From an uncultured Parolsenella sp. (lineage in GTDB: Bacteria > Actinomycetota > Coriobacteriia > Coriobacteriales > Atopobiaceae), in NCBI RefSeq assembly GCF_934660935.1, contig NZ_CAKUIH010000006.1:62001-126000 (forward strand): 64,000 bases of DNA, given 5' to 3'. Position 1 is the stretch's first letter; each line of letters begins with the position of its first letter. Of this stretch, positions 12,017-22,181 are shown piece after piece. A program made the position numbers and the translations under genes. Below the pieces are notes generated by a model. That model was not told where the DNA came from. It worked only from the letters and a program-made list of their open reading frames with translations, and did not search any database.

Positions 12017-12526
12017 ATGGCGCTGCGACGTATCGACGTTATCTCGGACACCCACGGCAGGCTCTCACGCGAGCTGCTTGACGCGCTTGATGGCTGCGAC
12101 CTCATCGTCCACGCCGGTGACATTACCTCGGAGGACGACTTCATTACGCTCAAGGCGCTTGCGCCTCTGCGGATGTGTCTGGGCAACAATGACTGGGCGG
12201 GTGAGTACGGGCCTGAGGTGAAGCGTCTCGTGCGCTTCGAATACGAGGGGCTGCAGTTCAGTGTCACGCACTATCGCGAAAACCTCACGGGCGAGCACTG
12301 CGACGTGGGGGTTTGCGGTCATACCCACGTGCCGGAGATCGTCGAGCGTGCGAACGGTTCCATCATCGTGAACCCGGGAAGCCCGACGTTCCCGAGGAGC
12401 ATGGCGGGCCCGACGATCGCTCGTCTCATGGTGCAGGACGGCCACGTGGTTTCTTCGAACATCGTGAAGCTGAAGGTCCCCGAGAAGGACGGGCGAGGTA
12501 AGGGCCGCTTCTTCATGGGCTGGTAG
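12017..12526 (+). CDS. YfcE/MJ0936-type metallophosphoesterase
   Basis: A 169-residue calcineurin-like phosphodiesterase. Metal-ligand motifs are in order: ISDTHG, VHAGDI, LGNND, and VCGHTHVPEI followed by NPGSPTFPRS. The family hydrolyses small phosphodiesters; the natural substrate is not established. The start lies four bases after the LytTR gene stop, so it belongs to the same transcript, although a functional link to the two-component system is not evident. Confidence 0.9.
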   Translation: MALRRIDVISDTHGRLSRELLDALDGCDLIVHAGDITSEDDFITLKALAPLRMCLGNNDWAGEYGPEVKRLVRFEYEGLQFSVTHYRENLTGEHCDVGVCGHTHVPEIVERANGSIIVNPGSPTFPRSMAGPTIARLMVQDGHVVSSNIVKLKVPEKDGRGKGRFFMGW

Positions 12527-12640
12527 CCTGGCCGAAGCGGGGCGAGCCTATGTCTGGGCCGTGACGCCGTGGCTGATGCTGTGAGCCAGGGCGAGTGTAG
12601 TGCCGATGTGGCCGGTGACGATTCGAGATATGGAACGCGA

Positions 12641-12674
12641 AGCGCCCGCGGAGCCGATGGGTTCCGCGGGCGCT
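12641..12674. terminator. Hairpin between convergent genes
   Basis: A 15-bp stem with one mismatch (12641-12655 with 12660-12674, loop GATG) between the phosphoesterase and trxA stop codons. Neither side has a long T run, so termination would be modest in either direction. Nothing else is recognisable in 12527-12766. Confidence 0.55.
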
Positions 12675-12766
12675 AGGTATATCTTGCTGGTGGTGCCGGA
12701 CGCGAGTGACGAGCTTGAGTCCCGATGTGCCCGGCGTGTCTGGACCCTGAGCTTGCCGGCGCTTGC

Positions 12767-13087
12767 CTACAGGTACTCGCGCAGCTCGGCGAGGATGCGG
12801 GCCTTGGGGGCGCTGCCGACCATCGTGTGAACCGCCTTGCCGCCCTTGAAGAGGATGAGCGTGGGGATGGACATGACCTGGAAGCGCATGGCGAGGTCCT
12901 GCTCGTCCTCGACGTTGCACTTATAGACGGCAAGCTCGCTGGGCATTTCGTTGGCAATTTCCTCGATGATGGGGGAGAGGGCACGGCAGGGTCCGCACCA
13001 AGATGCCCAGAAGTCGACGAGGACGGGCTTCTCGGAGCTGCGGATGATGTCATCGAACGTATCCTGGGTGATTGCCTTTGCAGCCAT
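12767..13087 (-). CDS. trxA: Thioredoxin
   Basis: A 106-residue thioredoxin with the redox motif WCGPC (Cys31, Cys34) in VDFWASWCGPC, the cis-Pro loop SIPTLILFKGGK and standard length. It reduces protein disulfides in the cytosol. Its ATG at 13087 is preceded by AGGAGGGCC. It is single and divergent from the hypothetical gene at 13208. No thioredoxin reductase is present in the window. Confidence 0.96.
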   Translation of the reverse strand: MAAKAITQDTFDDIIRSSEKPVLVDFWASWCGPCRALSPIIEEIANEMPSELAVYKCNVEDEQDLAMRFQVMSIPTLILFKGGKAVHTMVGSAPKARILAELREYL

Positions 13088-13207
13088 GGTGGCCCTCCTA
13101 TGATCTTGTGGCGTGGGGCGCGGCCCACGCGATTGTTGACGACGGGGTTATACCCGGAAAATGGGCGCTAGAATCAAAGACCGGTTAAGTTGGCGGCGGA
13201 GGTCCCC

Positions 13208-13738
13208 ATGGGTGTGAGTGACGAGTACGTGAACAAGGCGAAGGCCGAGCTTGGCGATCTCGCTGATGCCGGCGTGGTCATGTCTGGCAACGCCTTCTCT
13301 CCCGTGCTGCTCGTGAAGGGCGAGCCCGAGGAGGCTGGCGTCAAGCTCTTGGCTGGCCCGGATGGCGATGCCCTGCGCGCCGCCCTTGGCGCCCTCGGCT
13401 ATGCACCGGAGGAGTGGGCCGCGCTCTCCGTCCGCGATGCGGAGGGATTTCCCCTGGTGCCGGGAACGCTGCGCCTTGCCATCGCCACGCTCGACCCCGC
13501 CACGGTCATTGCGCTAGACGCTCCTGCCGCCTCCGCCATTTGCGAGGCTTTTGCCGATGAGCTCGTCGAGCTTGAGAGTCTCGAGGCGGCGACGCTCGCG
13601 CCCGGGTATGTGGTGCGCTTGCTGGGCATGCGTGTTCTTGCCCTCGGCGGTTTCGAGCAGAGCCTCGCGGACGCGAAGGCAAAGCAGGTCATGTGGGCTC
13701 GCCTGAAGCAGGTTCCCCCGCTGGGCGAGCCGTACTAG
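13208..13738 (+). CDS. Hypothetical protein, faint resemblance to uracil-DNA glycosylase-like folds
   Basis: A 176-residue soluble acidic protein. The ATG at 13208 follows GGAGGT and is preferred over an upstream ATG at 13190. The stretch SPVLLVKGEP, then LLAGPDGDALRAALGALGY, recalls the strand-loop and LLD/L-helix of family 4/5 uracil-DNA glycosylases, and the C-terminal RLLGMRVLALGGFEQSLAD has a similar feel. The usual catalytic and iron-sulfur Cys residues are absent. I do not claim enzymatic activity. It has no operon partner. Confidence 0.6.
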   Translation: MGVSDEYVNKAKAELGDLADAGVVMSGNAFSPVLLVKGEPEEAGVKLLAGPDGDALRAALGALGYAPEEWAALSVRDAEGFPLVPGTLRLAIATLDPATVIALDAPAASAICEAFADELVELESLEAATLAPGYVVRLLGMRVLALGGFEQSLADAKAKQVMWARLKQVPPLGEPY

Positions 13739-13841
13739 GTGTTGTGGGCCAGGCCGGTCAGCGCGCCAGTCAGCGCGCCGGGCAGCGGACCGGACGGCGT
13801 GCCGGGTCGGGTTGGGTGAGCCGTACTAGGCGTGGCGGGCC
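13727..13841. repeat. Duplicated gene end with GC-rich palindromes
   Basis: The last bases of the preceding gene including its stop (13727-13750) recur at 13818-13841 with three mismatches, 91 bp apart. The interval and the following 80 bp are almost only G and C with many short palindromes. This looks like a slippage or gene-conversion remnant. The gap 13739-14024 otherwise holds a hairpin at 13989-14005 upstream of pgi. Confidence 0.6.
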
Positions 13842-14024
13842 GGGCGCCGGGCCGGGCCTGGCGCCGGCGGGGCGGCGTGCTCGCCCGGGCGGCGGGCGGG
13901 CCAGGCAAGTCAGCGGCTCGTAACAAACCGATAGACTTCGTTTCCTTCACTTGCGCGTTGCGCTACGCTTAAGTTTGCTGAGAACCGCCCCGGAGTGTCC
14001 GGGGCCTGCGGTCAAGGAGGACTT

Positions 14025-15719
<1,695 letters not shown>

Positions 15720-15779
15720 GGCTGCCGCGTCGGCGACGTGGCGGGCTGTTGCGCGGGCGCAAACTTGAACGGACAACGA

Positions 15780-15815
15780 AGCGGGCCACATCGTTTTGGT
15801 GTGGCCCGCTTTTGT
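15780..15815 (+). terminator. Intrinsic terminator of pgi
   Basis: A stem of 11-12 bp with one wobble (15780-15791 with 15799-15810) followed by a T-rich tail (TTTGTTGT). Confidence 0.85.
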
Positions 15816-15954
15816 TGTGCCCTCGTAGGTGGCTAGAGGCGCAAGGATGCGCCTAACATGCATTAAGGGCCACGCTTAAGCTTGCTATGCGTGCCGAAAC
15901 GTCGCCTGTTTTCGGCACCTGCCCGTGGCGTTACTGGTCGACGACGTGGGCAAA

Positions 15955-15989
15955 CAAAAACGGCATGCTTAGGCGGGCTAAGCATGCCG
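15955..15989 (-). terminator. Intrinsic terminator of the YcxB-like gene
   Basis: A perfect 11-bp stem (15961-15971 with 15979-15989) followed on the minus strand by TTTTTGTTTG. A further hairpin (9-bp stem, 15891-15899 with 15910-15918) of unknown role lies between this and the pgi terminator. Confidence 0.88.
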
Positions 15990-15999
15990 AAAGTGCGAG

Positions 16000-16545
16000 T
16001 TACTTTGCGGGCGTAACGAGCTGAATCAGGTCGCGGTGACGCTGTTCGCTGAGGGCGCGCTTGGGCACGATGACGTAGCGCGGGCCCACGAACTCGACTA
16101 CGCTGACCTCGCGGCCGAGGTACAGCTTATGAACGGTCGAGAGCGGAAGCTCTTCGGCCTCTTTGCCGGGAACGTTGGCGACGAGGTGGTCGGGGTAGAC
16201 CTCGACCTTGACGCGGCGGCTTTCCTTGGGGAGCCCGGTGATGTCGAGGCCGGCCTTCTTGAGGCGCCTGAGGTGGAACTGATTCCAGTGGTCGGAGACG
16301 AACCAGAGGACAACCTCGACGCAGACGAGCGAGACGAGGAGGAGCGTCACCTGCCTTCCGTTGGGCGACATCGCGATGAAGACAATCACGATGAGCAGAA
16401 GGACGCTCGCGATGTTCGACGGGCTGCGGAGGCGATTGCCCATCATGGCGAGAGAGGCATCCTCGAGGAGGGTGTGGTTCACGTCATAGCTGAACGAGAA
16501 AAGGTGGTTATCCGGGGACTGCTTCGAGGTGCTCTTCTTTGCCAT
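16000..16545 (-). CDS. YcxB-like membrane protein
   Basis: A 181-residue protein with two adjacent transmembrane helices (about 47-62 and 66-84, IASVLLLIVIVFIAM and VTLLLVSLVCVEVVLWFV). A cytosolic C-terminal domain follows (VEVYPDHLVANV, LPLSTVHKLYLG, RYVIVPKRALSEQ). This matches the layout of YcxB-like proteins, whose function is unknown; the C-terminal domain resembles a small PH-like fold. It lies just downstream of the helicase gene and may share its transcript (gap 42 bp). Confidence 0.7.
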   Translation of the reverse strand: MAKKSTSKQSPDNHLFSFSYDVNHTLLEDASLAMMGNRLRSPSNIASVLLLIVIVFIAMSPNGRQVTLLLVSLVCVEVVLWFVSDHWNQFHLRRLKKAGLDITGLPKESRRVKVEVYPDHLVANVPGKEAEELPLSTVHKLYLGREVSVVEFVGPRYVIVPKRALSEQRHRDLIQLVTPAK

Positions 16546-16587
16546 GATGACTCCCGTGCCTGCCGGGCCCTGCGGTCCGGCGTTTGA

Positions 16588-18294
16588 CTAGTAGATTCCG
16601 CGCTCGCGGCCCTGACGGTCGCCCACGCGACGACGCGGCTTGCCGGTCGGCTTAGTCGCGTGTTTCGAAGCGGGCTTGCCGGACTTCGAGGTTCCGCCGG
16701 CGGCCTTCTGACGCCTCGCGGCGTCGCCCTGGCGCCGGCTCGATCCCTTGCGAACACCGTTCGGAGCCTGGGCGCGAACGCCGGAACCCTTGCCCTTGCG
16801 CCTGCGCTTCTTTCCGCTGGCCTCGGCTTCGAGCTCTGCAATCTCACCGCGGCTGAGGAGAGCGCCGGTCGCGTCGATCTTGCGCCTGCCGCGAGGGGTG
16901 CTCTCTCGGGGGTCGCGGTCCGTCTGGGCGTCACGGCCAGCGCGCTCTTTGTGGTCGCCCGTCTCGCGACCCTTACGGTCCTCACGCTTGCGGCCCTCGG
17001 ACCTGCCGCCTTCGCGACCCTCGCCGCCGCGCGCGAACTTGCCCTTACCCTTGCCGCCGCGTTTCCTGCGCTTCTTGCCCGCGTCGCGCGCCGGGGCATC
17101 CGCGGTGCGGTTGGGATCGAGCTCGGGGAGTTCCTCGCCCAGCTCGAGCTCGACCTTTGCCTCGTAGGGAGGGACGACCTGGCCCATGAGGCGTTCGATG
17201 TCAAAGAGGTCTTCGGCGTCGTTGACGGTAACGAAAGTGAGTGCCCAGCCCGTCTCGCCGGCACGGCCCGTGCGGCCAATGCGGTGGATGTAGTCCTCGG
17301 GGTCCTCCGGAACGTCGAAGTTGACGACGTATCGAACGTCGGAGACGTCGATGCCGCGAGCGAGGACGTCCGTGGCAACGAGGATGTCGACCTTGCCGTC
17401 GCGGAAGTCGCGAAGCGCGCGTTCGCGCTGGTTCTGGCTGCGGTCGCCGTGGATGGGCGCGCAGGCGATGCCGGCGCGGCGCAGGCGACGGCAGCAGGCG
17501 TCCGCGCGGTGCTTGGTGCGGGTGAAGACGATCACGCGGTCCGTGCCCTCGCTCTTGAGGACCTTGGTGAGCAGGCCGTTCTTCTCGTCAAGGGAGACGG
17601 GGAGAACGTACTGGTCGATCGTCTCGGCGACAGTGCCCTTGTGGGCGATCTCGACGGTGGCGGGGTCATGTACGAGGTCGCGAATGCCGCCGATGGCGGT
17701 CTCGTCGAGCGTGGCGGAGAAGAGCAGCGTCTGTCGCGTGGAAGGCGTCTCGGAGACGATTTTGCGCATCTGGGGCAGGAAGCCCATGTCGAGCATGCGG
17801 TCCGCCTCGTCGAGGACAAGCACCTCGACCTCGTCAAGATGAGCCTCGCCCTGCTCGATGAGGTCGACGAGGCGACCGGGCGTGGCGACGAGGATGTCGC
17901 AGCCGCGGCGAAGGGCCTGCTTCTGCGGCTCGTAGCCAACGCCACCCACGATGGTGACGCTGCGGTGATGCGTGTATGCCTCGACGGTGGTGCAGACGTC
18001 GGCGATTTGCTGGGCGAGCTCGCGGGTGGGGGTCACGACGAGCATGGCGGGGCCATGATGGCGCGCGACGTGGGTGAGACGGCTCATGGCGGGAAGGACG
18101 AAGGCCGCGGTCTTGCCGGTGCCCGTCTGGGCGGCGGCAAGCAGGTCGCGCCCCTCGAGAACATAGGGGATGGCGCGCGCTTGGACGGGTGTGGGCTCCG
18201 TGTAGCCAAGGGCGTCGACAGCGGCGAGGACCGGCTCGGAAAGGCCGAGGCCGGAGAAGGCGACAGCGTCGCCCGGGGTGGTGCTCTGGGTCAT
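16588..18294 (-). CDS. DEAD-box RNA helicase (RhlE/DeaD type)
   Basis: A 568-residue ATP-dependent RNA helicase. Motifs in order: Q-motif region (FSGLGLSEPVLAAV, PTPVQARAIP), I AQTGTGKT, Ia PTRELAQQ, II LDEAD, III FSATL, V ATDVLARGIDV, VI HRIGRTGRAG. After about residue 370 comes a long basic tail rich in K, R and G (KKRRKRGGKGKGKFARGG and similar) for nonspecific RNA binding. Such helicases act in ribosome assembly and cold-stress RNA remodelling. The ATG at 18294 has AGGAA upstream; the longer frame begins in promoter-like sequence. Confidence 0.93.
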   Translation of the reverse strand: MTQSTTPGDAVAFSGLGLSEPVLAAVDALGYTEPTPVQARAIPYVLEGRDLLAAAQTGTGKTAAFVLPAMSRLTHVARHHGPAMLVVTPTRELAQQIADVCTTVEAYTHHRSVTIVGGVGYEPQKQALRRGCDILVATPGRLVDLIEQGEAHLDEVEVLVLDEADRMLDMGFLPQMRKIVSETPSTRQTLLFSATLDETAIGGIRDLVHDPATVEIAHKGTVAETIDQYVLPVSLDEKNGLLTKVLKSEGTDRVIVFTRTKHRADACCRRLRRAGIACAPIHGDRSQNQRERALRDFRDGKVDILVATDVLARGIDVSDVRYVVNFDVPEDPEDYIHRIGRTGRAGETGWALTFVTVNDAEDLFDIERLMGQVVPPYEAKVELELGEELPELDPNRTADAPARDAGKKRRKRGGKGKGKFARGGEGREGGRSEGRKREDRKGRETGDHKERAGRDAQTDRDPRESTPRGRRKIDATGALLSRGEIAELEAEASGKKRRRKGKGSGVRAQAPNGVRKGSSRRQGDAARRQKAAGGTSKSGKPASKHATKPTGKPRRRVGDRQGRERGIY

Positions 18295-18537
18295 GTAGTT
18301 CGTTCCTATCTGTGGGGAGGGCTTGGGGCGGAGGTTTGTCCCGGCTCCTCGTCTGCGGCTAGGCGGGCGGCGGGTTGCCACGCTCGCGGCCGTTGGTATA
18401 CCGATTATCGATTAGACGAGAACACTGTAGCGGAAGTATGCTTATCGCGCAGCTCAAAGGGGTTACGCTTATGTGCTAATGAGGGATTTCGCGGACAAAT
18501 TCGCAATTCGAACGCAACCGAGCCGGGGGGATGCGCG

Positions 18538-20319
18538 ATGGGGGAGCCGTCAGACGGCGCCTGGTGGCAGCATGACGAGCCTGACGTAAACGAGCGCCGG
18601 GCGTCCTATCCGCATGCCGGTGCACAGCCCGCGCGCCGGGACCCCGCGCGAGAGGTCACCTCGGGGACCTATGGCGCGCGTCCTTCGCGCCCGCGCAAGG
18701 ATGGTCGCCGCATCGATCCCGCCGAGGGTAGAAGTGCCGCGGCGTCGCTTCCCAACGCGCGTCGTCGCTCCGTCTCCGGCGAGCGTCTGGGGGAGCGCGG
18801 AGGCTACCACCGCACGGGCCCTGCCCACCGCAGCGAATATGGTTCGGCCGAGTACTCGTCTTCTGGCCGCTTGACAATCCCTGATGACCGCGCTCCGCGT
18901 CCTCGCAGGCGTCCGCAGCAGCAGCGTCCCTTGGGTTGGAGCACGCAGAACGTTCCCCAGATGCACAAGACCATCGCGAGCAATGGTGGCTGGGGCTTTA
19001 AGTCCCTCAAGCCCAGGCGGTCGGTGGGGCCGAAGTGGGGCTTCATCGCGGCGGGCGTTCTTGCCGTCGTCCTTCTCGTCCTTATCGTGCGTGGTATTTC
19101 CGGATGCGTCGCCGGCCTGGTCAGGCCTCAGGAGGAGCCTGAGCCCGCGGCTGCGACCACTTCCGTCGCGGCAACGACCGAGCCTGCCTCCGCAGACCCG
19201 ACGGCTCCCGCGACCAAGGTTCTCGACGCTGGGCGCAGAACCGCAAGCGGCGAGGGGCGCATGAGTTTCTCTGCCGTGGGCGACAACCTCATCAACGAGA
19301 ACCTCCTCAAACTCGCGGATTCCTGGGCGGGTTCCACCGGCGACGGCGAGTATGACTTCACGCCCTTCTACAGCGAGGTGAAGCCATTCATCCAAGACCA
19401 GTGCGATGTCTCCTTCGTGAACCAGGAGACGACGCTCGGTGGCACGGACCGCTTCGATTACATGGGCTATCCCAGCTACAACACGCCGGACTCCATGGCA
19501 GACGCCGTGGCTGACACCGGCTGGCGAATCGTCGCGACCAACTCGAACCACACCTATGACACTTGGACGCCCTCGATCGAGCATGCCCAGGAGGTCTGGA
19601 ACAGCAAGTCGGGCCTCGTCACCATCGGCAGTTATGCGAGCGAGGAGGACCGCGCGACGGTTCGCGTCGTTGAGTGCAACGGCATCAAGGTTGCCGCGCT
19701 TTCGTATAGCTATGGCCAGAACGGTTACGAGCAGAGTGACCTCCCCAATGACTACTATGCCGTTCCCTATGACGCGGACAGGCTCAAGGAGGAGGTTGCT
19801 CAGGCGCGCAAGGTGGCCGACGTCGTCCTCGTCTACATGCACTGGGGTGCAGAGTACAAGAACGAGCCGAGCGACGAGCAGCGCGAGATGGCGCAGGTGT
19901 GCGCCGACGCCGGCGTTGACGTGGTGATCGGTAGCCATGTTCACGTGATCCAGCCGGTCGAGTGGGTGAGCCGCTCGGATGGCGGCAAGATGCTCTGCGC
20001 CTATGGCCTGGGCGATTTCCTCGCCGGCTACGGCGGCAACCCGGATTGCATCATGAGCGGCATGGTCACCTTCGATTTCGTGCGCACGGAAGAGGAGGGG
20101 GACAACGTCGGCCCGGGCGGCATCGCCGTAGAGAATGTTGTGTGGCACCCGCTTGTCGAGCACATGGTGGGCGATACTGACGTGGTTCGCTTCGTGAAGG
20201 GCTACTCGGACGAGGACGCCCGCGCGAACGAGCTCCTCTCGACCCTCGATGACCCGCATGCCTGGCTCATAGACAAGACGCGCGAGGTCATTGGCGACGA
20301 CATCACGATCGACGTATAG
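18538..20319 (+). CDS. CapA-family (poly-gamma-glutamate type) membrane-anchored metallophosphatase
   Basis: A 593-residue protein. The first 160 residues are Arg-rich and disordered. One transmembrane helix (about 168-190, WGFIAAGVLAVVLLVLIV) follows, then an Ala/Thr/Pro linker and an extracytoplasmic CapA domain from about 240: FSAVGDNLINE, FVNQETTLGG, ATNSNHTYD, VYMHWGAEYKNEPSDEQ and VVIGSHVHVIQPVEW. CapA domains have a calcineurin-like fold and are linked to capsule or poly-gamma-glutamate anchoring; no capB/capC genes are nearby, so a specific polymer is not assigned. The start at 18538 has a G-rich ribosome site. The open frame upstream is antisense to the helicase and not real. Confidence 0.85.
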   Translation: MGEPSDGAWWQHDEPDVNERRASYPHAGAQPARRDPAREVTSGTYGARPSRPRKDGRRIDPAEGRSAAASLPNARRRSVSGERLGERGGYHRTGPAHRSEYGSAEYSSSGRLTIPDDRAPRPRRRPQQQRPLGWSTQNVPQMHKTIASNGGWGFKSLKPRRSVGPKWGFIAAGVLAVVLLVLIVRGISGCVAGLVRPQEEPEPAAATTSVAATTEPASADPTAPATKVLDAGRRTASGEGRMSFSAVGDNLINENLLKLADSWAGSTGDGEYDFTPFYSEVKPFIQDQCDVSFVNQETTLGGTDRFDYMGYPSYNTPDSMADAVADTGWRIVATNSNHTYDTWTPSIEHAQEVWNSKSGLVTIGSYASEEDRATVRVVECNGIKVAALSYSYGQNGYEQSDLPNDYYAVPYDADRLKEEVAQARKVADVVLVYMHWGAEYKNEPSDEQREMAQVCADAGVDVVIGSHVHVIQPVEWVSRSDGGKMLCAYGLGDFLAGYGGNPDCIMSGMVTFDFVRTEEEGDNVGPGGIAVENVVWHPLVEHMVGDTDVVRFVKGYSDEDARANELLSTLDDPHAWLIDKTREVIGDDITIDV

Positions 20320-20404
20320 CGGGCTCGATGGCGGGACCGTTGCGCGCGTCGTCCGCGGGTGCTGTGGGCGCCTTGCGATGTCGCGGCTGTAATCTGGCGT
20401 GGCT

Positions 20405-20470
20405 GGCCGCCAAGCGTGCCGCCGCGCCAGCAAGGCAGGCCGCCAAGCGTGCCGTCACACCAGCAAAGCA
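20405..20470. repeat. 33-bp tandem duplication
   Basis: Two adjacent 33-bp units (20405-20437 and 20438-20470) differing at four positions, between the CapA-like gene and the aminotransferase gene. Confidence 0.85.
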
Positions 20471-20554
20471 AAAACCAATCTCCTCCCGTTATCGAAGCGC
20501 AACGTTGTGGTGGTAGCGTGGCTCGAGAACTATTCGCCACACCGGGAGGCAAGC

Positions 20555-21721
20555 ATGCAAGAGCTCAGCCAGCGCACGTCGCAGTTCACGGATTCTGTGA
20601 TTCGCCGCATGACGCGCGTTTCCATGAAGTACGACGCGATTAACCTGTCACAGGGTTTCCCTGATTTCGATCCCCCTGCGGAGATCACCGATCGCCTTGC
20701 CGAGGTCGCCCACAAGGGCCCGCACCAGTACGCCATCACCTGGGGGGCGCCAAACTTCCGCGCGGCGCTTGCCGCCAAGCAGAGCCCGCGCATGGGCATC
20801 GACATCGATCCCGAGACCCAGATCGTCGTCACCTGCGGGTCGACCGAGGCCATGATGTGCTCCGTCATGACGGTCACCAACCCTGGCGACCGCGTCGTGA
20901 TCTTCTCGCCGTTCTATGAGAACTACGGGGCGGACACGATCCTGTGTGGTGCCGACCCCACGTACGTGGAGCTTCACGCGCCTACCTTCACCTTTGACGA
21001 GGCCGAGCTCGAGGCGGCGTGCGCGCAGCCGGGCACGAAGGCGCTGATCCTGTGCAACCCGTCTAACCCCTGCGGTCACGTTTTCTCGCGCTCTGAGCTC
21101 GAGTTTATTGCCAAGATGGCCGAGAAGTACGACCTCTGGGTCATCACCGACGAGGTCTACGAGCACATCGTGTATGCGCCGTACGAGCACATCTACTTCG
21201 CGAGCCTGCCAGGCATGGAGAAGCGCACGCTCTCCTGCAGCTCACTCTCGAAGACCTACAGCATGACCGGTTGGCGTCTGGGCTATGTCATTGCGCCGGC
21301 GGACGTCATCGACCGCGCCCGCAAGGTGCACGACTTCCTTACCGTGGGCGCTGCGGCGCCCCTCATGGAGGCCGCCGTTGCGGGCCTTGAGCTGCCGCAG
21401 TCCTACTACGACGAGCTCACGGCGCTCTACACCCACAAGCGCGACCTGTTCTGTGACGGCTTGCGTGACCTCGGCTTCGATTTCATCGAGCCGCAGGGTG
21501 CCTACTACGTCATGGCCGACGTTTCGAGCCTGGGCTACGAGAGCGACTATGACTGCGCGGTGGACCTCATCAAGAAGGTGGGCGTGGGCACGGTGCCTGC
21601 GAGCTGCTTCTATGACACGCCGGAGAACCGCTTCGTGCGCTTCCACTTCGCCAAGTCTGACGAGGTGCTGAAGGCCGCCCTCGATCGTCTTGACGGCTGG
21701 CGCGAGAAGATGACGAAGTAG
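20555..21721 (+). CDS. Class I/II pyridoxal-phosphate aminotransferase
   Basis: A 388-residue fold-type I aminotransferase. Key elements: NLSQGFPDFDPP, YAITWGAPNFRAALA, CGSTEAMM, NPSNPCGHVFS (Asn for PLP), TDEVYEHIVY (Asp for the pyridine nitrogen, Tyr) and SLSKTYSMTGWRLGY with the Schiff-base Lys, plus a substrate-carboxylate Arg near the C-terminus (FVRFHF). It is closest in look to kynurenine/methionine aminotransferases (YbdL, KAT), which use aromatic amino acids and methionine with 2-oxo acids. The ATG at 20555 follows GGGAGGC. It lies just upstream of the tryptophan-controlled transporter but is separated by that operon's own promoter. Confidence 0.9.
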   Translation: MQELSQRTSQFTDSVIRRMTRVSMKYDAINLSQGFPDFDPPAEITDRLAEVAHKGPHQYAITWGAPNFRAALAAKQSPRMGIDIDPETQIVVTCGSTEAMMCSVMTVTNPGDRVVIFSPFYENYGADTILCGADPTYVELHAPTFTFDEAELEAACAQPGTKALILCNPSNPCGHVFSRSELEFIAKMAEKYDLWVITDEVYEHIVYAPYEHIYFASLPGMEKRTLSCSSLSKTYSMTGWRLGYVIAPADVIDRARKVHDFLTVGAAAPLMEAAVAGLELPQSYYDELTALYTHKRDLFCDGLRDLGFDFIEPQGAYYVMADVSSLGYESDYDCAVDLIKKVGVGTVPASCFYDTPENRFVRFHFAKSDEVLKAALDRLDGWREKMTK

Positions 21722-21879
21722 GCGGCTCGCGAGGAGGGCGGGCAGCGCGTGCCCTGGGCGGCTTGCGGAGGGCTGGGCGTTATGCGTTGTCGGGAGGCGC
21801 TCGTCCATTCGCCGATTGACAAGAACGGGTCATCTACCTGCGCGTGCGCAGCGTAACGTATCGTTTACAGAAAAAGCCC

Positions 21880-21909
21880 TTGCTTCTGCGCGGGGGATGC
21901 GCGTATAGT
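21880..21909 (+). promoter_or_regulatory. Promoter of the Trp-attenuated ECF operon
   Basis: TTGCTT (21880-21885), an 18-bp spacer and TATAGT (21904-21909). It lies about 60 bp before the leader-peptide ATG, so the transcript starts near 21916. The rest of 21722-21879 shows nothing recognisable. Confidence 0.75.
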
Positions 21910-21969
21910 CTCCGACAACGCGCAAGAGCGCATCGAATCGAAGTCGAGAGAGCAGAGAGGAGTGCCAAC

Positions 21970-22032
21970 ATGTTCAAGTCCCAGAACAACAACTGGTGGT
22001 GGCGCAACTCGATCTCTCTCGGTCGATGGTGA
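21970..22032 (+). CDS. Trp leader peptide (20 residues, WWW)
   Basis: An ATG with ribosome site GAGAGGAG opens a 20-codon frame: residues 6-8 are Asn, 9-11 are three consecutive Trp codons (TGG at 21994-22002), and the last residue before TGA (22030-22032) is a fourth Trp. Four Trp in twenty residues is far beyond chance. The peptide itself need not have a function; its translation senses charged tRNA-Trp. It is followed by mutually exclusive RNA hairpins and a terminator, and then by genes for a TrpP-like ECF transporter. Confidence 0.93.
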   Translation: MFKSQNNNWWWRNSISLGRW

Positions 22033-22094
22033 GTCTTGTCGCGCCATATTTTTCGCGATTAGAAGGGCTCCCGGGCGACCGGGGGCCCTTTTTT
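22000..22094 (+). promoter_or_regulatory. Ribosome-mediated tryptophan attenuator
   Basis: Three competing structures can be drawn base by base. Protector: 22000-22005 with 22041-22046, plus 22007-22010 with 22031-22034; it includes the third Trp codon. Antiterminator: 22031-22037 with 22064-22070 and 22038-22043 with 22054-22059, a 13-bp interrupted stem. Terminator: 22064-22074 with 22079-22089, GCGA loop, six T. A ribosome stalled on the Trp codons blocks the protector and lets the antiterminator capture the 5' arm of the terminator. A ribosome that reaches the stop codon covers 22031-22043, so the terminator forms. High tryptophan therefore stops transcription. Confidence 0.9.
22064..22094 (+). 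terminator. Attenuator terminator hairpin
   Basis: An 11-bp stem with one G-T wobble, GCGA tetraloop and a T tract to 22094, located 32 bp after the leader stop and 88 bp before the first transporter gene. Confidence 0.93.
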
Positions 22095-22181
22095 CGTATC
22101 GCGGCAACAGTCCGCAAACTTCAGTCATAGCAAGTCAAACAGTCCCGACGACCAGCCGGGGACAAAGGAAGGAATCCAAAA

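Noticed and set aside
16660..18537. Plus-strand extension of the CapA-like frame
   Set aside because: It is antisense to the DEAD-box helicase; a proper ribosome site and the natural N-terminus are at 18538.
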